DNA of 64,000 nucleotides from Bilabrum cf. latius. Lineage: Eukaryota > Bigyra: Bicosoecida > Bigyra > Bicosoecida. Under the pieces are notes generated by a model, which saw only the letters and a program-made list of their open reading frames with translations, was not told the origin of the DNA and searched no databases. The position numbers and the translations under genes are program-made. Shown one piece after another: positions 1 to 9,732 of the stretch (its first letter is position 1; each line of letters starts with the position of its first letter). The DNA lies in contig OZ237743.1 of assembly GCA_965178125.1 (NCBI GenBank), positions 434,001 to 498,000 on the forward strand, written 5' to 3'.

Positions 1-33
1 TTTTATTTTTTGGTCAAGCTTTTTATAAAAGCT

Positions 34-40
34 TATAGTA
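34..40 (+). promoter_or_regulatory. TATAGTA box of first viral gene
   Basis: A TATAGTA box ends two bases before the ATG at 42. Near-identical boxes precede the ATGs at 1289 (TATACTA, 1278-1284), 1837 (1828-1834), 4877 (4860-4866), 5521 (TATACTA, 5513-5519) and 6822 (6814-6820). The capsid gene at 3052 has a related TATATAATATACA further upstream. The repeated position argues for a viral promoter or initiator element. Its function is inferred from position and recurrence only. Confidence 0.6.
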
Positions 41-41
41 A

Positions 42-1223
42 ATGAAAACTGCTAAAGTGAATGCTCTTATTCAGCAAGCCCTAGAGAGGGAACTTGACAA
101 TGCTAAAATGTTAGATTTACAGGCAAGGGACGACGTAGATTTAGAAACAGAATATAGTGATTTTATAAGGAAAAGGGCAAAAATTGAACGATTAAAAGAA
201 AGTGGAAGGTATGGAACTCCAGCGTAGAGAAAATAGGCAGACCAAAGCAACGAGGAAATCATATCTAAGTCAATATCTGGTATAATGAAAGGTATTATTG
301 AGGGTAAAAATGTAAGTCCAGCAGTGAAAGCATTGAAGGATTTTGTTGGTAATATCAATATGTCTCCACAAATGAAGCAACAACTAGCCCGTCAATACGT
401 AAATATTGAGAGATTTCAAAGGAAAGGCTACGAAGGACTGCAGAGAGTTCCAGCTGAAGACAGAAAACAACTCTTAGAATTAGGGAAAGTTATATAGGAG
501 GCATCCGGACAACGAATACCGTAGGGAATGTTGGGAATTGATTAGTAGCCAACATCTTTACAAACACCTGCTCGAACAACAAGAAGAAACACGTTTTCCG
601 CTCCAACACAAGTACAGCTTCCAGAAAAGGGTTCGATTGCGTATAAATAGTTATTGGAAAGAGCCAGAGAAAGAATACAACAAGACAGACCCTTAACTGA
701 AAAACAACGAATAGCGTGGGATTTAGAATAGGGAAAGAACTTCTCACAAAGAACATCACAGGGACAGACAAATATGTTTTAGCATTTTCCAGAGGGTTCA
801 AGTAGTAATGCGTCAAAAACATCAAAAGACTTAGATGCCATATTAGCCGCAGCGAGCAATGAAAGACCACTACCGCAAGGAAGCACTCCGGGGGCGTGGG
901 ACCCAGAAACTGGTGAGTACTATGATATGCCGAGTAGGATAGAAATTGAGCAGGGAATTGGAAAACGTGCTACTAGACCTGTGTAGCGATTTACGGGGTT
1001 TAGTCCGCCCTATGGAATGTAGTAGCCTGATTTAGAAGACCCACCATCACGCGCAATGACTGTAGAAGAAAGTGGAAAACCAAAAAAGGGGAAAGGATTA
1101 CGAGGTGGAAAAAGGATTATCTATGATACAGCAATGAATGTAGCCAAGAAAGTAAAAGGAGCCGATAAAGATATTCATCATTAGGTTGCTATGGAACTAT
1201 TACATCTTTTAGGAAAAGATTGA
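42..1223 (+). CDS. Viral basic protein of unknown function, 393 aa
   Basis: I do not recognise the family. The frame is open from ATG 42 to TGA 1221-1223 only if TAG is sense; it holds more than ten TAG codons, several in pairs (for example near 538 and 1020). The N-terminal third is charged and helical, the middle is Gln/Pro/Ser-rich, and the C-terminal end is basic. A Leu-Arg-Gly-Gly-Lys stretch near the C-terminus matches the (M/I/L)-X-G-G/X consensus of adenovirus-type maturation proteases. Position beside the capsid genes, basic charge and the possible cleavage site suggest a virion core or minor capsid protein. That role is inference. It has a TATAGTA box. Confidence 0.7.
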
Positions 1224-1288
1224 CCAAAACCTCTTATTTACATCTTTTGGCAACCTGATAAAAATTATTTCTGTGGATATACTATAAA

Positions 1289-1780
1289 ATGTCAGTTTCA
1301 AATCTTCTATCTAAGAACAGTCTAGACCTTATGTCTCAAACTATTACGTGTAATGTTGTGAGTAGCGACGCAATTAAAGTGTCCGCAATTACTAACTCTA
1401 CGGGAGCAGTCATAGGCAATCCAAGTATTGAATTCAAAGACGGAGAGCCTTATATGGAGTGGGGTGAAACTGTTCTACGGTTTGGAAAAAACGGAGCGTC
1501 TGCTGGTTGTCAGTTCAGTATGAGCGAAGAAGGAGAAAGATGCGATATTTCACTAGTTGGTTCATTCAAGACTTCTCAAGAGGGTGTTGTTGGGCTGAGT
1601 GAGGTTGCTGGAGCTACATTGGCTGACGCTTCTACCCCTATTAATACGTCAGCAGAGCGAAAGTTCAAGGGCGCTTTAGTGTATAATGGAAGCGACAACG
1701 ATGTCTATGTGGCGATTGGCAGTTCTTCTACATCTAGTTGGAAATCCTTAGTGTCAGGTTCACTTATTACACCATCTTAA
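1289..1780 (+). CDS. Small viral protein, probable virion component, 163 aa
   Basis: The frame runs from ATG 1289 to TAA 1778-1780 and has no TAG codons, unlike its neighbours. The sequence is rich in Ser, Thr, Gly and Val, with alternating polar and hydrophobic residues, so it is probably mostly beta-strand. There is no signal peptide or membrane segment. It lies between a basic protein gene and the probable penton gene and has a TATACTATAAA box directly before the ATG. A fibre, decoration or minor capsid protein is possible, but I recognise no family and the call rests on context. Confidence 0.7.
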   Translation: MSVSNLLSKNSLDLMSQTITCNVVSSDAIKVSAITNSTGAVIGNPSIEFKDGEPYMEWGETVLRFGKNGASAGCQFSMSEEGERCDISLVGSFKTSQEGVVGLSEVAGATLADASTPINTSAERKFKGALVYNGSDNDVYVAIGSSSTSSWKSLVSGSLITPS

Positions 1781-1836
1781 TTATACTTTAGAAAAGTAAT
1801 CAAACCCACCCCATAATTATAAACGTCTATAGTAAA

Positions 1837-2946
1837 ATGAGTTCTCCAGACCGATTTTACATTACCGCAAACATACGAAATAACGAAGATACTTTCCAAC
1901 CAGCGACCTATAGCGAAACCCGCAAGTAGCCATTATTAGATAAGGATGTTGGTGATTATACGATGTCAGTATTCCGGTTTTCCATAAGCACCAATTCAAT
2001 ACCTTTATGGGTTCCACACATAGAAACCGATAAAGTGAAAAATCCATCTTCAAATCCTAATCAAACGGTGTATAGAATTAGCATTACAGATGAAAGTGGA
2101 GTACAATTATGGACGGAAAGTATTATATGGAGACCCTAGTTAACAGGGGAAAACCAACCATCTTTTTCCAATCCTATGTAGTTTGTTCCTTATTATTATA
2201 TGTATTCCGTGTAGCATTTTGTTGATTTATTCAACGAAACCCTATAGAACGCTTTATCAGCGGATATTACATCAGTTCCGGTTTTACTATTCAAAGATGG
2301 AAAGTTCAGTTTAGTAGCAAACCCCGATTACGACGAGGAAAACTCAGGACAAAAATTTAAATTAGTGTTGAATGAAGCCCTTAACGAACTGATGACGGGT
2401 TTTCCTATGGAACGAATGGATATCCAAGATGACGACTTATACGCCAGTATTCTATTCAAAACCCTAGGAACCAATGTTTTATTCGATGATGGCTCTTCTG
2501 TTGGAAAATATGAACCTTAGGCATACTTCGAGGGAAACCCAACGGGAGACTACAGATTAATGATGACCTAGGAACGAGGGAGTTTAGTGTAGTTTTAGAT
2601 TTTTCGCGGAATAGTTTTCACATCTTCAAGTCTTCCAGTGAGGAGTGAGGCAATATCCTAGAAATCCGCCTATGGACAATCCACAAATACAGATTAGAAT
2701 TCAGGTTCAGGGACCGAGAGTTTATTAGTGGATATGGACTGTGTATTAGATGACACTGAAACAGTTAATTAGTAGGTTCTTCAATACCAGCCCCATATTC
2801 TCCACGAAATTGATTTTTTAGATACACATTCAGTAGATAGGATTTAGTTTAATCTTTATTGGAAAGATAATTATTCAAATCTAAGACCTCTTTATTTACG
2901 CCACGGAAGTGTGAGTGTGAAGTTTTTAATTTAGAAACGGAAGTGA
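1837..2946 (+). CDS. Probable penton (minor capsid) protein, 369 aa
   Basis: The frame is open from ATG 1837 to TGA 2944-2946 with about twenty TAG codons. The N-terminus (D-R-F-Y-I-T, then P-L-L-D-K, D-Y-T-M-S-V-F-R-F and I-P-L-W-V-P) resembles the start of penton or minor capsid proteins of Polinton-like viruses as I remember them: a short strand, then the pattern DYxxSVxRFxIxxxxIPLW. The rest is beta-rich with no catalytic motif. It directly precedes the major capsid gene, as the minor capsid gene does in mavirus and Polintons. It is somewhat longer than the roughly 300-residue mavirus protein. The family is inferred from pattern and order; structure prediction would settle it. A TATAGTA box lies at 1828-1834. 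Confidence 0.5.
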
Positions 2947-3051
2947 AATTAGTTTTGTATTACTTTTATGAAGAAACGAGTTTGCGTTCTTTTCTAAAGA
3001 ACTGAGTGATAGAATTTTATTCGTTGTATATAATATACAAGGAAAACAAAA

Positions 3052-4821
3052 ATGTCATTGAATACCTTTGCCCTTCAGCCAGTCAAAGTATCACCCGCAA
3101 CACTAGATGTACAACCGAAGCCGTATGAAGTTCAAGAAGGTTATGAGAACCGGACTTTCCGTAAATATAACCCCTCCGGGTCTGCCGGAAACTACAACAG
3201 CGGGGTCAACTGGAATATTAGTATGCCTTCAGGTGTAGGTTTGTGCCGTCGTGCCTATGTCTCGTGCCGATTTTCTATCACCTTTTCCGTGAATAATCAA
3301 ACCGCAGGTGGTCTAGCACCCTTTAGACCAGATTACGATGCTCCACGCTCCTATCCACTTAATCGCTCCATCGCAACATAGACAGTTGGCATTAATAACC
3401 TTCGCTATACCCAGAACAACGGCGAACTAATGGACGCTCTGTCCCATTTACTAGATGATGATGTCCACCGTGTGAATTGCCTTGATAGTGTGTATAGACG
3501 CGATAATGTGCCTTCATACGCGATGATGAGTTAGTCTACGAATAACGCTCTTGCTTCGTATGAGGACGTGCTTTAGGACCAACCAGCCCGAGGAAGTGGA
3601 TTTTACAATTTGTATCAAATGGATAATACTGATGTACCCGCAGGTCAAACTCAAAATCGTGTTCTTGTTTTTGAATGCACTGAGGCGGTATTATGTCCAC
3701 CTTTCCACTACGAAAGTAAATAGGAACAAACGGCTATATACGGAATTCAAACACTCTCCTTAAATATTAATTGGTCTCAACTGAGTAGAACCGTGTGGTC
3801 TCGTATTCCACAATAGGGCTTAACTGCTACCATTTAGTCGGTAGATGTCCAAGAACCAGTCCTATACCTTGAATAGATTACACCTAAAACAGGATTTGTG
3901 CTTCCTAAATAGGTCTCGTATGATATTTTTGAGATGACTTCGTATACCCAAAGTCATAGTCCAACAATTGCCGCAGGTACTACAGCAACTCTTTACAATA
4001 ACAATATTAAGCTTAGTAATTCAGTTCCAAGTCGTTTATTTGTGTTTGCCCGTCGCTCACCTACAACCCTTTCAGTAGATTAGGGAAACACATTCATGGC
4101 AATTGATGGAATTAGTATAGAGATGAATAACCATAGTGGATTACTCGCCGACGCATCGCCACAGCAGTTATGGGACTTATCCAGAAGCAACGGACTTGAA
4201 TAGCAATATAATGAATGGGCTATGCGTAAATTCGGGGATAGGGTGCTATCAGGTGGTCTGTTATGTATTGACCCCGCCAAGGACTTAAGCTTAGATGTAG
4301 ATTAGACGAATGGTAGCAACGGTTCTAATCAATTGTCTATAACCCTACGAGTGAAGAATAATGATGTTGTGGACTACGATAATGTATAGTGTGTGGTGAT
4401 TGGATTATACGAAGGAGTATTAAATTTGATTGATGGGTCTAAGTTCGAGTATTAGCAGGGTGTCATCTCAAGGGCAGACGTTTTGTCCGCCTCTAAACTA
4501 CCCGTTGTATATGAAAGTCAATTATCAGGATTACACGGTCGCGGTCTTGGGAAAAAGATTAGACACGCCTTAAAAAAGTTCGCACACAAAACCGCTGATT
4601 GGGTAAAGAAAGGCAATCTCAAAAAAGTATTAAAGGATGGTAAGTAGGTATTTGACACCGCTAAAATGGTGGGTGAAATGGCTGGTATGGGACGCCAAAG
4701 GAAACCCCGAAAGACTACCAAGAAAGGCAGGGGTATGACTGCTGCCGGTTTAACTGGGGCTTCTCTCACCGGTGGTAAATCTCTTTCTCGCAATCAATTA
4801 CTCGCAATGTTGTAGCAGTGA
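3052..4821 (+). CDS. Major capsid protein with basic C-terminal tail, 589 aa
   Basis: Read with TAG as Gln, the frame runs from ATG 3052 to TGA 4819-4821. Size (mavirus MCP is about 600 aa), position after the penton-like gene and beta-rich composition point to a double jelly-roll capsid protein. Visible pieces are an N-terminal block with N-W-N-I-S-M-P-S-G, and a late block with D-P-A-K-D-L-S-L-D, a Leu-rich strand and V-I-G-L-Y-E-G-V-L-N-L, like the closing strands of such proteins. After about residue 490 the sequence changes to a Lys/Arg-rich, amphipathic tail of about 100 residues. The tail begins near L-H-G-R-G, which fits a maturation-protease site. Mavirus MCP also has a C-terminal domain that is cleaved. 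About fifteen TAG codons are spread through the gene. Confidence 0.75.
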
Positions 4822-4876
4822 ATATGAAAAGGGTAAATCGATAAATATTTGTCTTGGTATATAGTATATCAAAACA

Positions 4877-5494
4877 ATGTCAGTGTCAACTGCTGTAATG
4901 GTTGCTGGGACTTTAGCCCCTTTAGCTTATACAGGAAGCAAGTGTCTATATTCTTGGTGGACGAAAGACGGAACTTAGAAACAGAAATCGTGCGTGGTTG
5001 TTCCAAAAGGAAGCGGTAAAACTACTTTATGTCGTTCCCTAGAAGCGGTGGATAAGGATACGCTAATTATTGATTTAGACGAGTGTGTAAATGCTCAAAT
5101 TTCAGGACAGGAAAAGCAAAAGATGGAGAAAATGTTGGTTGACGGTGATGAAAGTACCCACCGCCTCTTTTATTATTCCCAATCAAGATTAGTGTATGAA
5201 AAAATTAAAGCGGATTGGCTCACAAAGAAATCCAGGCGTTTAATTGTTATGGTTGGTTCGTTGGAATTAGCGAAAGATTTATTTAAGGAAAGTTCAATTT
5301 TTGTGTGTGTGCCTTCTCACAGTCTTTTTGAGGAAATCCGTGAAGGGAAAAAATCGGGGGACTTATTGTCTGTAGAACGCTCAAGAACGAATTTAATCGC
5401 TGGATTACATTAGAGTTAGTACTGTGTCTATTCATCCTTTTAGCAACTGGAGGAATTCGTCCGTAAAACATTTGGTCTTGGTTCTCGTCTTTGA
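4877..5494 (+). CDS. P-loop NTPase, kinase-like, 205 aa
   Basis: The frame is open from ATG 4877 to TGA 5492-5494, with TAG codons near both ends. A hydrophobic N-terminus of about 30 residues (A-G-T-L-A-P-L-A-Y) may anchor it to a membrane. A Walker A motif, V-V-V-P-K-G-S-G-K-T-T, follows near residues 42-52, and a Walker-B-like strand, D-T-L-I-I-D-L-D-E, about 20 residues later. A further strand, I-F-V-C-V-P-S, resembles the core of small nucleotide kinases. Some Polinton relatives have a packaging ATPase here, but this protein is shorter and lacks an obvious HerA/FtsK second motif. I prefer a kinase-like P-loop protein and leave packaging open. The box is at 4860-4866. Confidence 0.65.
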
Positions 5495-5520
5495 GTTTTT
5501 TAAATACAAGCCTATACTAA

Positions 5521-6801
5521 ATGGATAGTTTTTATACACTTAGTGGCGGAAAAATGAATTCTGGTTTTGTTAAGACGTACATTAGTGTCAAAGAACCAAA
5601 GAGTAAAACAACAAGGACATGGAAAAGTGAACATCCTTATTCTAAAGAAGCCCTTGAAAAAGCAATTAAGTTTGAAGATGGTGTGCGAAGCACCCCCTCT
5701 CGGCGCAGTTAGCTGGCGCAACAGCTTAAAGATGGTGTGGGAACAAAAGGAAAACCAAAAAAGAAATCCTAGAAGAAATCCACACAATCCAACACACTTC
5801 ATTAGTATTTAAAAGATGGTCCGCGAAGCCAGCTTAAAGATGGTTTGCGAAGCACCCCCTCTCGGCGCAGTTAGCTGGCGCAACAGCTTAAGGGTGGAGT
5901 AGTGTATGGGAATTCAAACGAAGTCCAGAGAACACTACAGCAATACGGGGATAGAACAATTATAGCTATGAAAGTGATTAGAACCCCCATTAGTGGCGCG
6001 ATTAATCGGTTGCTTAACTGGATTACCCTTGGAAAAATGAAAAAGTTAAAAAATAAACACGGATATAATGATTTTTTTCACTTAGCCTTAGAGTTGAACC
6101 TTGGAGGTGGAAAAAAGATTTATCTTGAGAAGAATGAGAGGGTTAATTTGTCCTCAAGATTTTCCACCAACAAGAAAACACAAACTATGGAAGTAAATAT
6201 CAATGGAAAACCTTAGAAAACAGTAAGGGAATTATATGAAACCACTTTACAGAAAATAGGAGAATACAATTTTTATTAGTATCGTGCTTTCTCGTTGAAT
6301 TGTCAAAAGTTCATTTAGGATGTTCTACGCACAAATGGGTTTTTGACACCACCCTTAAACCAATTTATTATGTAGGATGTAGAGAGTATTGCTAAGAACG
6401 TATCGGGATTTACTAAGAGAGTGGCTAATGCTGCTACTGATGTGGCTGGTTATTTTTCCAAATGGTTTGGGAGAGGCTTAGATGATTTACCGGAAGATGT
6501 AAGAAACGCTTTAAGAAAAAATTAGGAAAAGCATAAGTAGAACACAGAAAGGGATTTTGGACAAGATTTTAAGGAAGGTTGGGATTTAGCAACTAAAACA
6601 GTTGGAAGACCAATTATGAAAGAAATCCATTCGCATACGAATGACCCAGTATCGGGTATGTATCTGGAAATATTTGGAGGTCAATGTCAGTGTGAAACAA
6701 AACGTTCAAGAGTTATGAAAATGGCGTCCATTTTAAGAGGAAAAGGAATATCCAAGAAGACAGCACTTAAGTAGGCTTGGAAAATGTTTGCGTATGATTA
6801 A
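5521..6801 (+). CDS. Possible permuted NlpC/P60 (LRAT-like) viral enzyme, 426 aa
   Basis: The frame is open from ATG 5521 to TAA 6799-6801 with TAG as sense. The N-terminal 130 residues carry two copies of a DGxRSTPSRRSQLAQQL segment. The middle has Y-N-D-F-F-H-L-A-L-E-L, then L-E-K-N, and later S-L-N-C-Q-K-F-I. A His in a strand followed downstream by Asn-Cys-Gln/Glu is the arrangement of permuted NlpC/P60 and lecithin:retinol acyltransferase-like enzymes, which act on lipids or amide bonds. The C-terminal third is amphipathic and ends in a basic block, L-R-G-K-G-I-S-K-K-T-A-L-K, shared with the next gene. A role in membrane penetration or entry is possible. The fold call is moderate; His and Cys are seen, the rest is inference. 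Confidence 0.5.
5677..5892 (+). repeat. Direct repeat inside the 5' part of the LRAT-like gene
   Basis: A segment starting with GATGGTGTGCGAAGCACC near 5677 recurs with GATGGTTTGCGAAGCACC near 5841. Both continue through the same GC-richer tract to CAGCTTAA. The copies are in the same frame and each contains a TAG codon. The tract is richer in G and C than the surrounding viral DNA. A shortened partial copy (GATGGTCCGCGAAGCCAGCTTAAAGATGG) precedes the second repeat. Confidence 0.7.
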
Positions 6802-6821
6802 TTTATGATTGTGTATAGTAA

Positions 6822-7463
6822 ATGGCGGGTGTTGATGATTATACCGAAGAACAACTACATTTACTGGCTAGTTAGCCACATCAGAGTTTGGGGAAAGACG
6901 CTAGACAAGCACTAGCAATTTTGAAAGGATTGAGGAAGCACTAGAGTATAGGGGAAAAGTACGCTAATCGTGTATATGTAAACCCTTAGGAAAGGGAAAT
7001 GATGGAAATGCTCGCCGAAAAGACCGAACAAGAATTTGATACGCTAGGAATTGACAAAGATAGTGATGGTGATTATGACGTGGGTATACTAAAATTCTTA
7101 TCACCATCACTACACGAGCAACACGACACAACACTTGATGATTTTAATTAGGCAATTCATAGAAAATATGCGTCAGAACGGAGAGATACTATGCGTGAAT
7201 TTTTTGATGCTAGAGAGAAGGGAAACAGTTAGAAAGAACTATTATCATCGAGATAGGCTAGAGTAATGCGAATGGGTGGTGAAGTGCCTGATTGGGGCTC
7301 GAGCGAAAGAGCGAAGTAGAGTTTTAAACCACAAAAAACTGGAAAAGGGAGGCGCCGTCGGAAAAACCCAAAAGCAAAACTAGCAATGAAAATCGCTCAG
7401 TAGTTAAGAGGTAGAGGATATGGGAAAAGTGATGCTCTAAAAATTGCTTGGTAGAATGTATGA
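6822..7463 (+). CDS. Viral protein with basic C-terminal block, 213 aa
   Basis: The frame is open from ATG 6822 to TGA 7461-7463 and holds about ten TAG codons. The first 150 residues are charged, acidic and helical, without a recognisable domain. The last 50 are strongly basic (G-R-R-R-R-K) and end with L-R-G-R-G-Y-G-K-S-D-A-L-K-I-A-W. That ending matches the end of the preceding protein (LRGKG then SKKTALKQAW). The shared end fits a maturation-protease site followed by a small basic peptide, so a virion core protein is plausible. The family is unknown. The TATAGTA box at 6814-6820 ends one base before the ATG. Confidence 0.65.
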
Positions 7464-7476
7464 CTTAAATCTAACT

Positions 7477-7495
7477 CTATAGTATAATACTATAG
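7477..7495 (+). promoter_or_regulatory. Palindromic double TATAGTA box
   Basis: CTATAGTATAATACTATAG reads as a 19-base palindrome apart from its central base. It places a TATAGTA box on each strand. It lies just upstream of the ATG at 7505 and may drive the zinc-finger gene. No minus-strand gene begins to its left, so bidirectional use is unsupported. Confidence 0.5.
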
Positions 7496-7504
7496 AATAC
7501 AAAA

Positions 7505-7777
7505 ATGACACTCAGTCATTCAGAAAGAAAAGAACAGGATAAGCTGTATGCCCGTGAATACTACCGGAAAAACAAGGAAAAACTTGGAGAATAGATAAAG
7601 TGTTCCTGTGGTGGTGTATATAAGAAGTACAATAAATCACATCATTGTAGAACCAAAAAACACCTTGATTGGCTTCAAAAAGAGGAAGACACAAAAAGGG
7701 AACAAATTAATATTATGGATGAACTTGATAGTTTGCGATAGGAAATTTAGAGACTAAAGGAAAAGCAGACTATTTAA
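7505..7777 (+). CDS. Small zinc-finger protein with coiled coil, 90 aa
   Basis: The frame is open from ATG 7505 to TAA 7775-7777 with three TAG codons. Residues 38-60 read C-S-C-G-G-V-Y-K-K-Y-N-K-S-H-H-C: two Cys close together followed by His/His/Cys, a compact zinc-binding module like those in small proteins of large and satellite DNA viruses. The C-terminal third is a charged helix with heptad-like Leu/Ile spacing, probably a coiled coil. Nucleic-acid or protein binding is likely; a specific role is not visible. It is the last plus-strand gene and converges on the polymerase gene, 56 bases between stops. Confidence 0.65.
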
Positions 7778-7833
7778 TTCAATCTTTTCTAAACACTTTT
7801 ATGCCGTTCCGCCGGTAAACTGCGGTGCTTTGG

Positions 7834-9675
7834 TCAATCTTTTCTAAAAATTTTCTTCTTACTGTGAATAATTTGACATTCACCTGATTGCTCCAACTTC
7901 ATACCCCCAAGGTTCGTTGATAACTTTAGAGGTAATTCTTTCTCACTAATGAAACCATCCGTGTTGACATAGTGAATGTTTTCAAGATATGGCTCAATCA
8001 TTTTGGACAATTTACTTCGTCCAAGTCCAGTCAGAAAGGGGCCCATTCTTGCGTAGGCTGTTTTGTAATCGTACTCTTCGTCATATAGTATACCCGATAC
8101 AAGTCGTCCAGATGCTTTAGGATACGCGTTCTTTAATTGTCTAAAATTCATACAATCACCATCTCGGAGTGTTTTTGTGATTGTGTTTTTCTAACATAGA
8201 GAACCCCAAATATTATTTAGTATCTCCTTCGCACACTTCAATCCCTATTTTTTATAACCGTACAATCGCTCAATCATCGTTTTGAACAGTCCATTTGCCT
8301 TCACCCTTGTTGTCTCATCGTAAAGTAAAGCGTTGGCTTCACCGTCTTCAATCAGAGACACCTAAGCGCCCGTCTCAATCGCTCGGTTAATGTCATATTG
8401 GGTATAATAATTGTTTTTTCTTTTTTGTACTAATTTAGAATTGAGATTTTCAATATGTACCCTAAAAATGCCGTACGGATAGAACCCACTGGATGGTACT
8501 TTAAATTGTACGAACTTACCCCTTCTAACCGGAAATGTAAATGTACCCTTCATAATACTTGGATAAAATGAGTTAATATCGTACTGGTATGCGTTTTTCA
8601 ATGTAGTATTCTTGTTTGCCCAATTCAATCCACCACCTGATGCTCTTGAAATCCATAGTGCTTCAACTTGGTCAATCGGGTCGGCAGGGTAAAGTTTGGA
8701 AAACTTACTGAAATACGACTTTACAAATAGGGATGTTCTAAACATAAATCGTGATAAATCCATATATCCACCCGTCTCCTTCGCTAATGCCCTTACATTT
8801 TTCATCCGTTCTTCGTGTTTTGTTCTTAGTTCTTCCTTGGACTTGACTTCAAAGATGAATTTATCCTTGGAAACTGATGTAATGCCTTCTGATTGATACT
8901 CACGGTCTCCATCAAATAGTAAATAAGAATTCTCGGATTGATACAAGCGGGTAATTAGCGTACACGGTTCTTTAGACGGCGGTGTAAATAATTCTTTCTA
9001 ACTAATGGGGGGAACATACTTGTAATGCCCATTTGTTAATGATACAGTTAGAAGACGGTCAAAATGAGTTTTTCCAGATGTGTATTCAAAGTCGCCCACA
9101 ACGTTAATACGTATTTCTAGTTCGTCTTCTATCTCTGGTATTCTTCTGTAATCAACGGGGTCATCACGCCCAATTTTCAAGAATTCTTTCAGGTCGGACT
9201 ATGACATTCTTTTAATAGTAGTTTTCCATTTGCCTTTTGCGTTCTTTACATTTACCTTACGACCAACTGAAAAAGGAAAAGCCTGTTTTATAGCGTTATA
9301 TAAACAATCGTTATGTTCGTCAGCACCGCCTTCTGGTTCTGGCTTTCTAATAAGCAGTAGTTCAAAAGAATTCAATTTTCTATATTCGTCGTCATCGTCG
9401 TCTTCGTAGCCCGCCCATAAACTATCTTGATTTTCTAAATCATCTGTAGTAATCCAAGTGCTTCGTGTTCGCCAACCTGTATCTTGGTAATTGATATTCA
9501 CCTTAAATTTAAAGTCATCAAACGGATTTTCACCACCATCGTCGTAATCACGAATAAATTCCAAGACATTTTTTACGGTGATAAGGTCCTCGCTCTCAAA
9601 TCGCATACTCCATATTGGTTTCCCATTAAGACGCAATTTGGTTCTTTGGGGTTCCGTAAAATCGATTTCGGGCAT
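7834..9675 (-). CDS. polB: Protein-primed family B DNA polymerase, 613 aa
   Basis: The frame is open from ATG 9675 to TGA 7834-7836 with five TAG codons. Near residue 196, G-D-F-E-Y may be the exonuclease DxE. Motif A, Y-D-I-N-S-F-Y-P-S-I-M, lies near residue 365. Motif B, K-E-I-L-N-N-I-W-G-S-L-C-Q-K, includes a TAG codon at the position where relatives have Gln. Motif C, Y-V-N-T-D-G-F, lies near residue 569. An N-D-C-L-Y-N-A-I segment near residue 130 is also known from Polinton-type polymerases. The length is close to the 617-residue mavirus enzyme. It replicates the element, presumably with protein-primed ends. A TATA box with an upstream CTTAAG box precedes the start. Confidence 0.88.
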
Positions 9676-9676
9676 T

Positions 9677-9726
9677 CTATAGTATCTATTATATTATAGA
9701 ATACGATAATTATTCTTAAGGTACGA
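9677..9726 (-). promoter_or_regulatory. Two-part promoter of the polymerase gene
   Basis: Read on the minus strand, TCGTACCTTAAG-like sequence (CTTAAG at 9715-9720) is followed by CGTATTCTATA, then by ACTATAGA two bases before the ATG. The same two-part arrangement precedes the helicase and the gene at 12,812. It is absent from the plus-strand genes I checked. Confidence 0.6.
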
Positions 9727-9732
9727 ACTCAC

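Noticed and set aside
4877-5494. Calling the P-loop gene the genome-packaging ATPase
   Set aside because: It has Walker A and B-like motifs, but it is short, has a hydrophobic N-terminus and lacks visible HerA/FtsK motifs.
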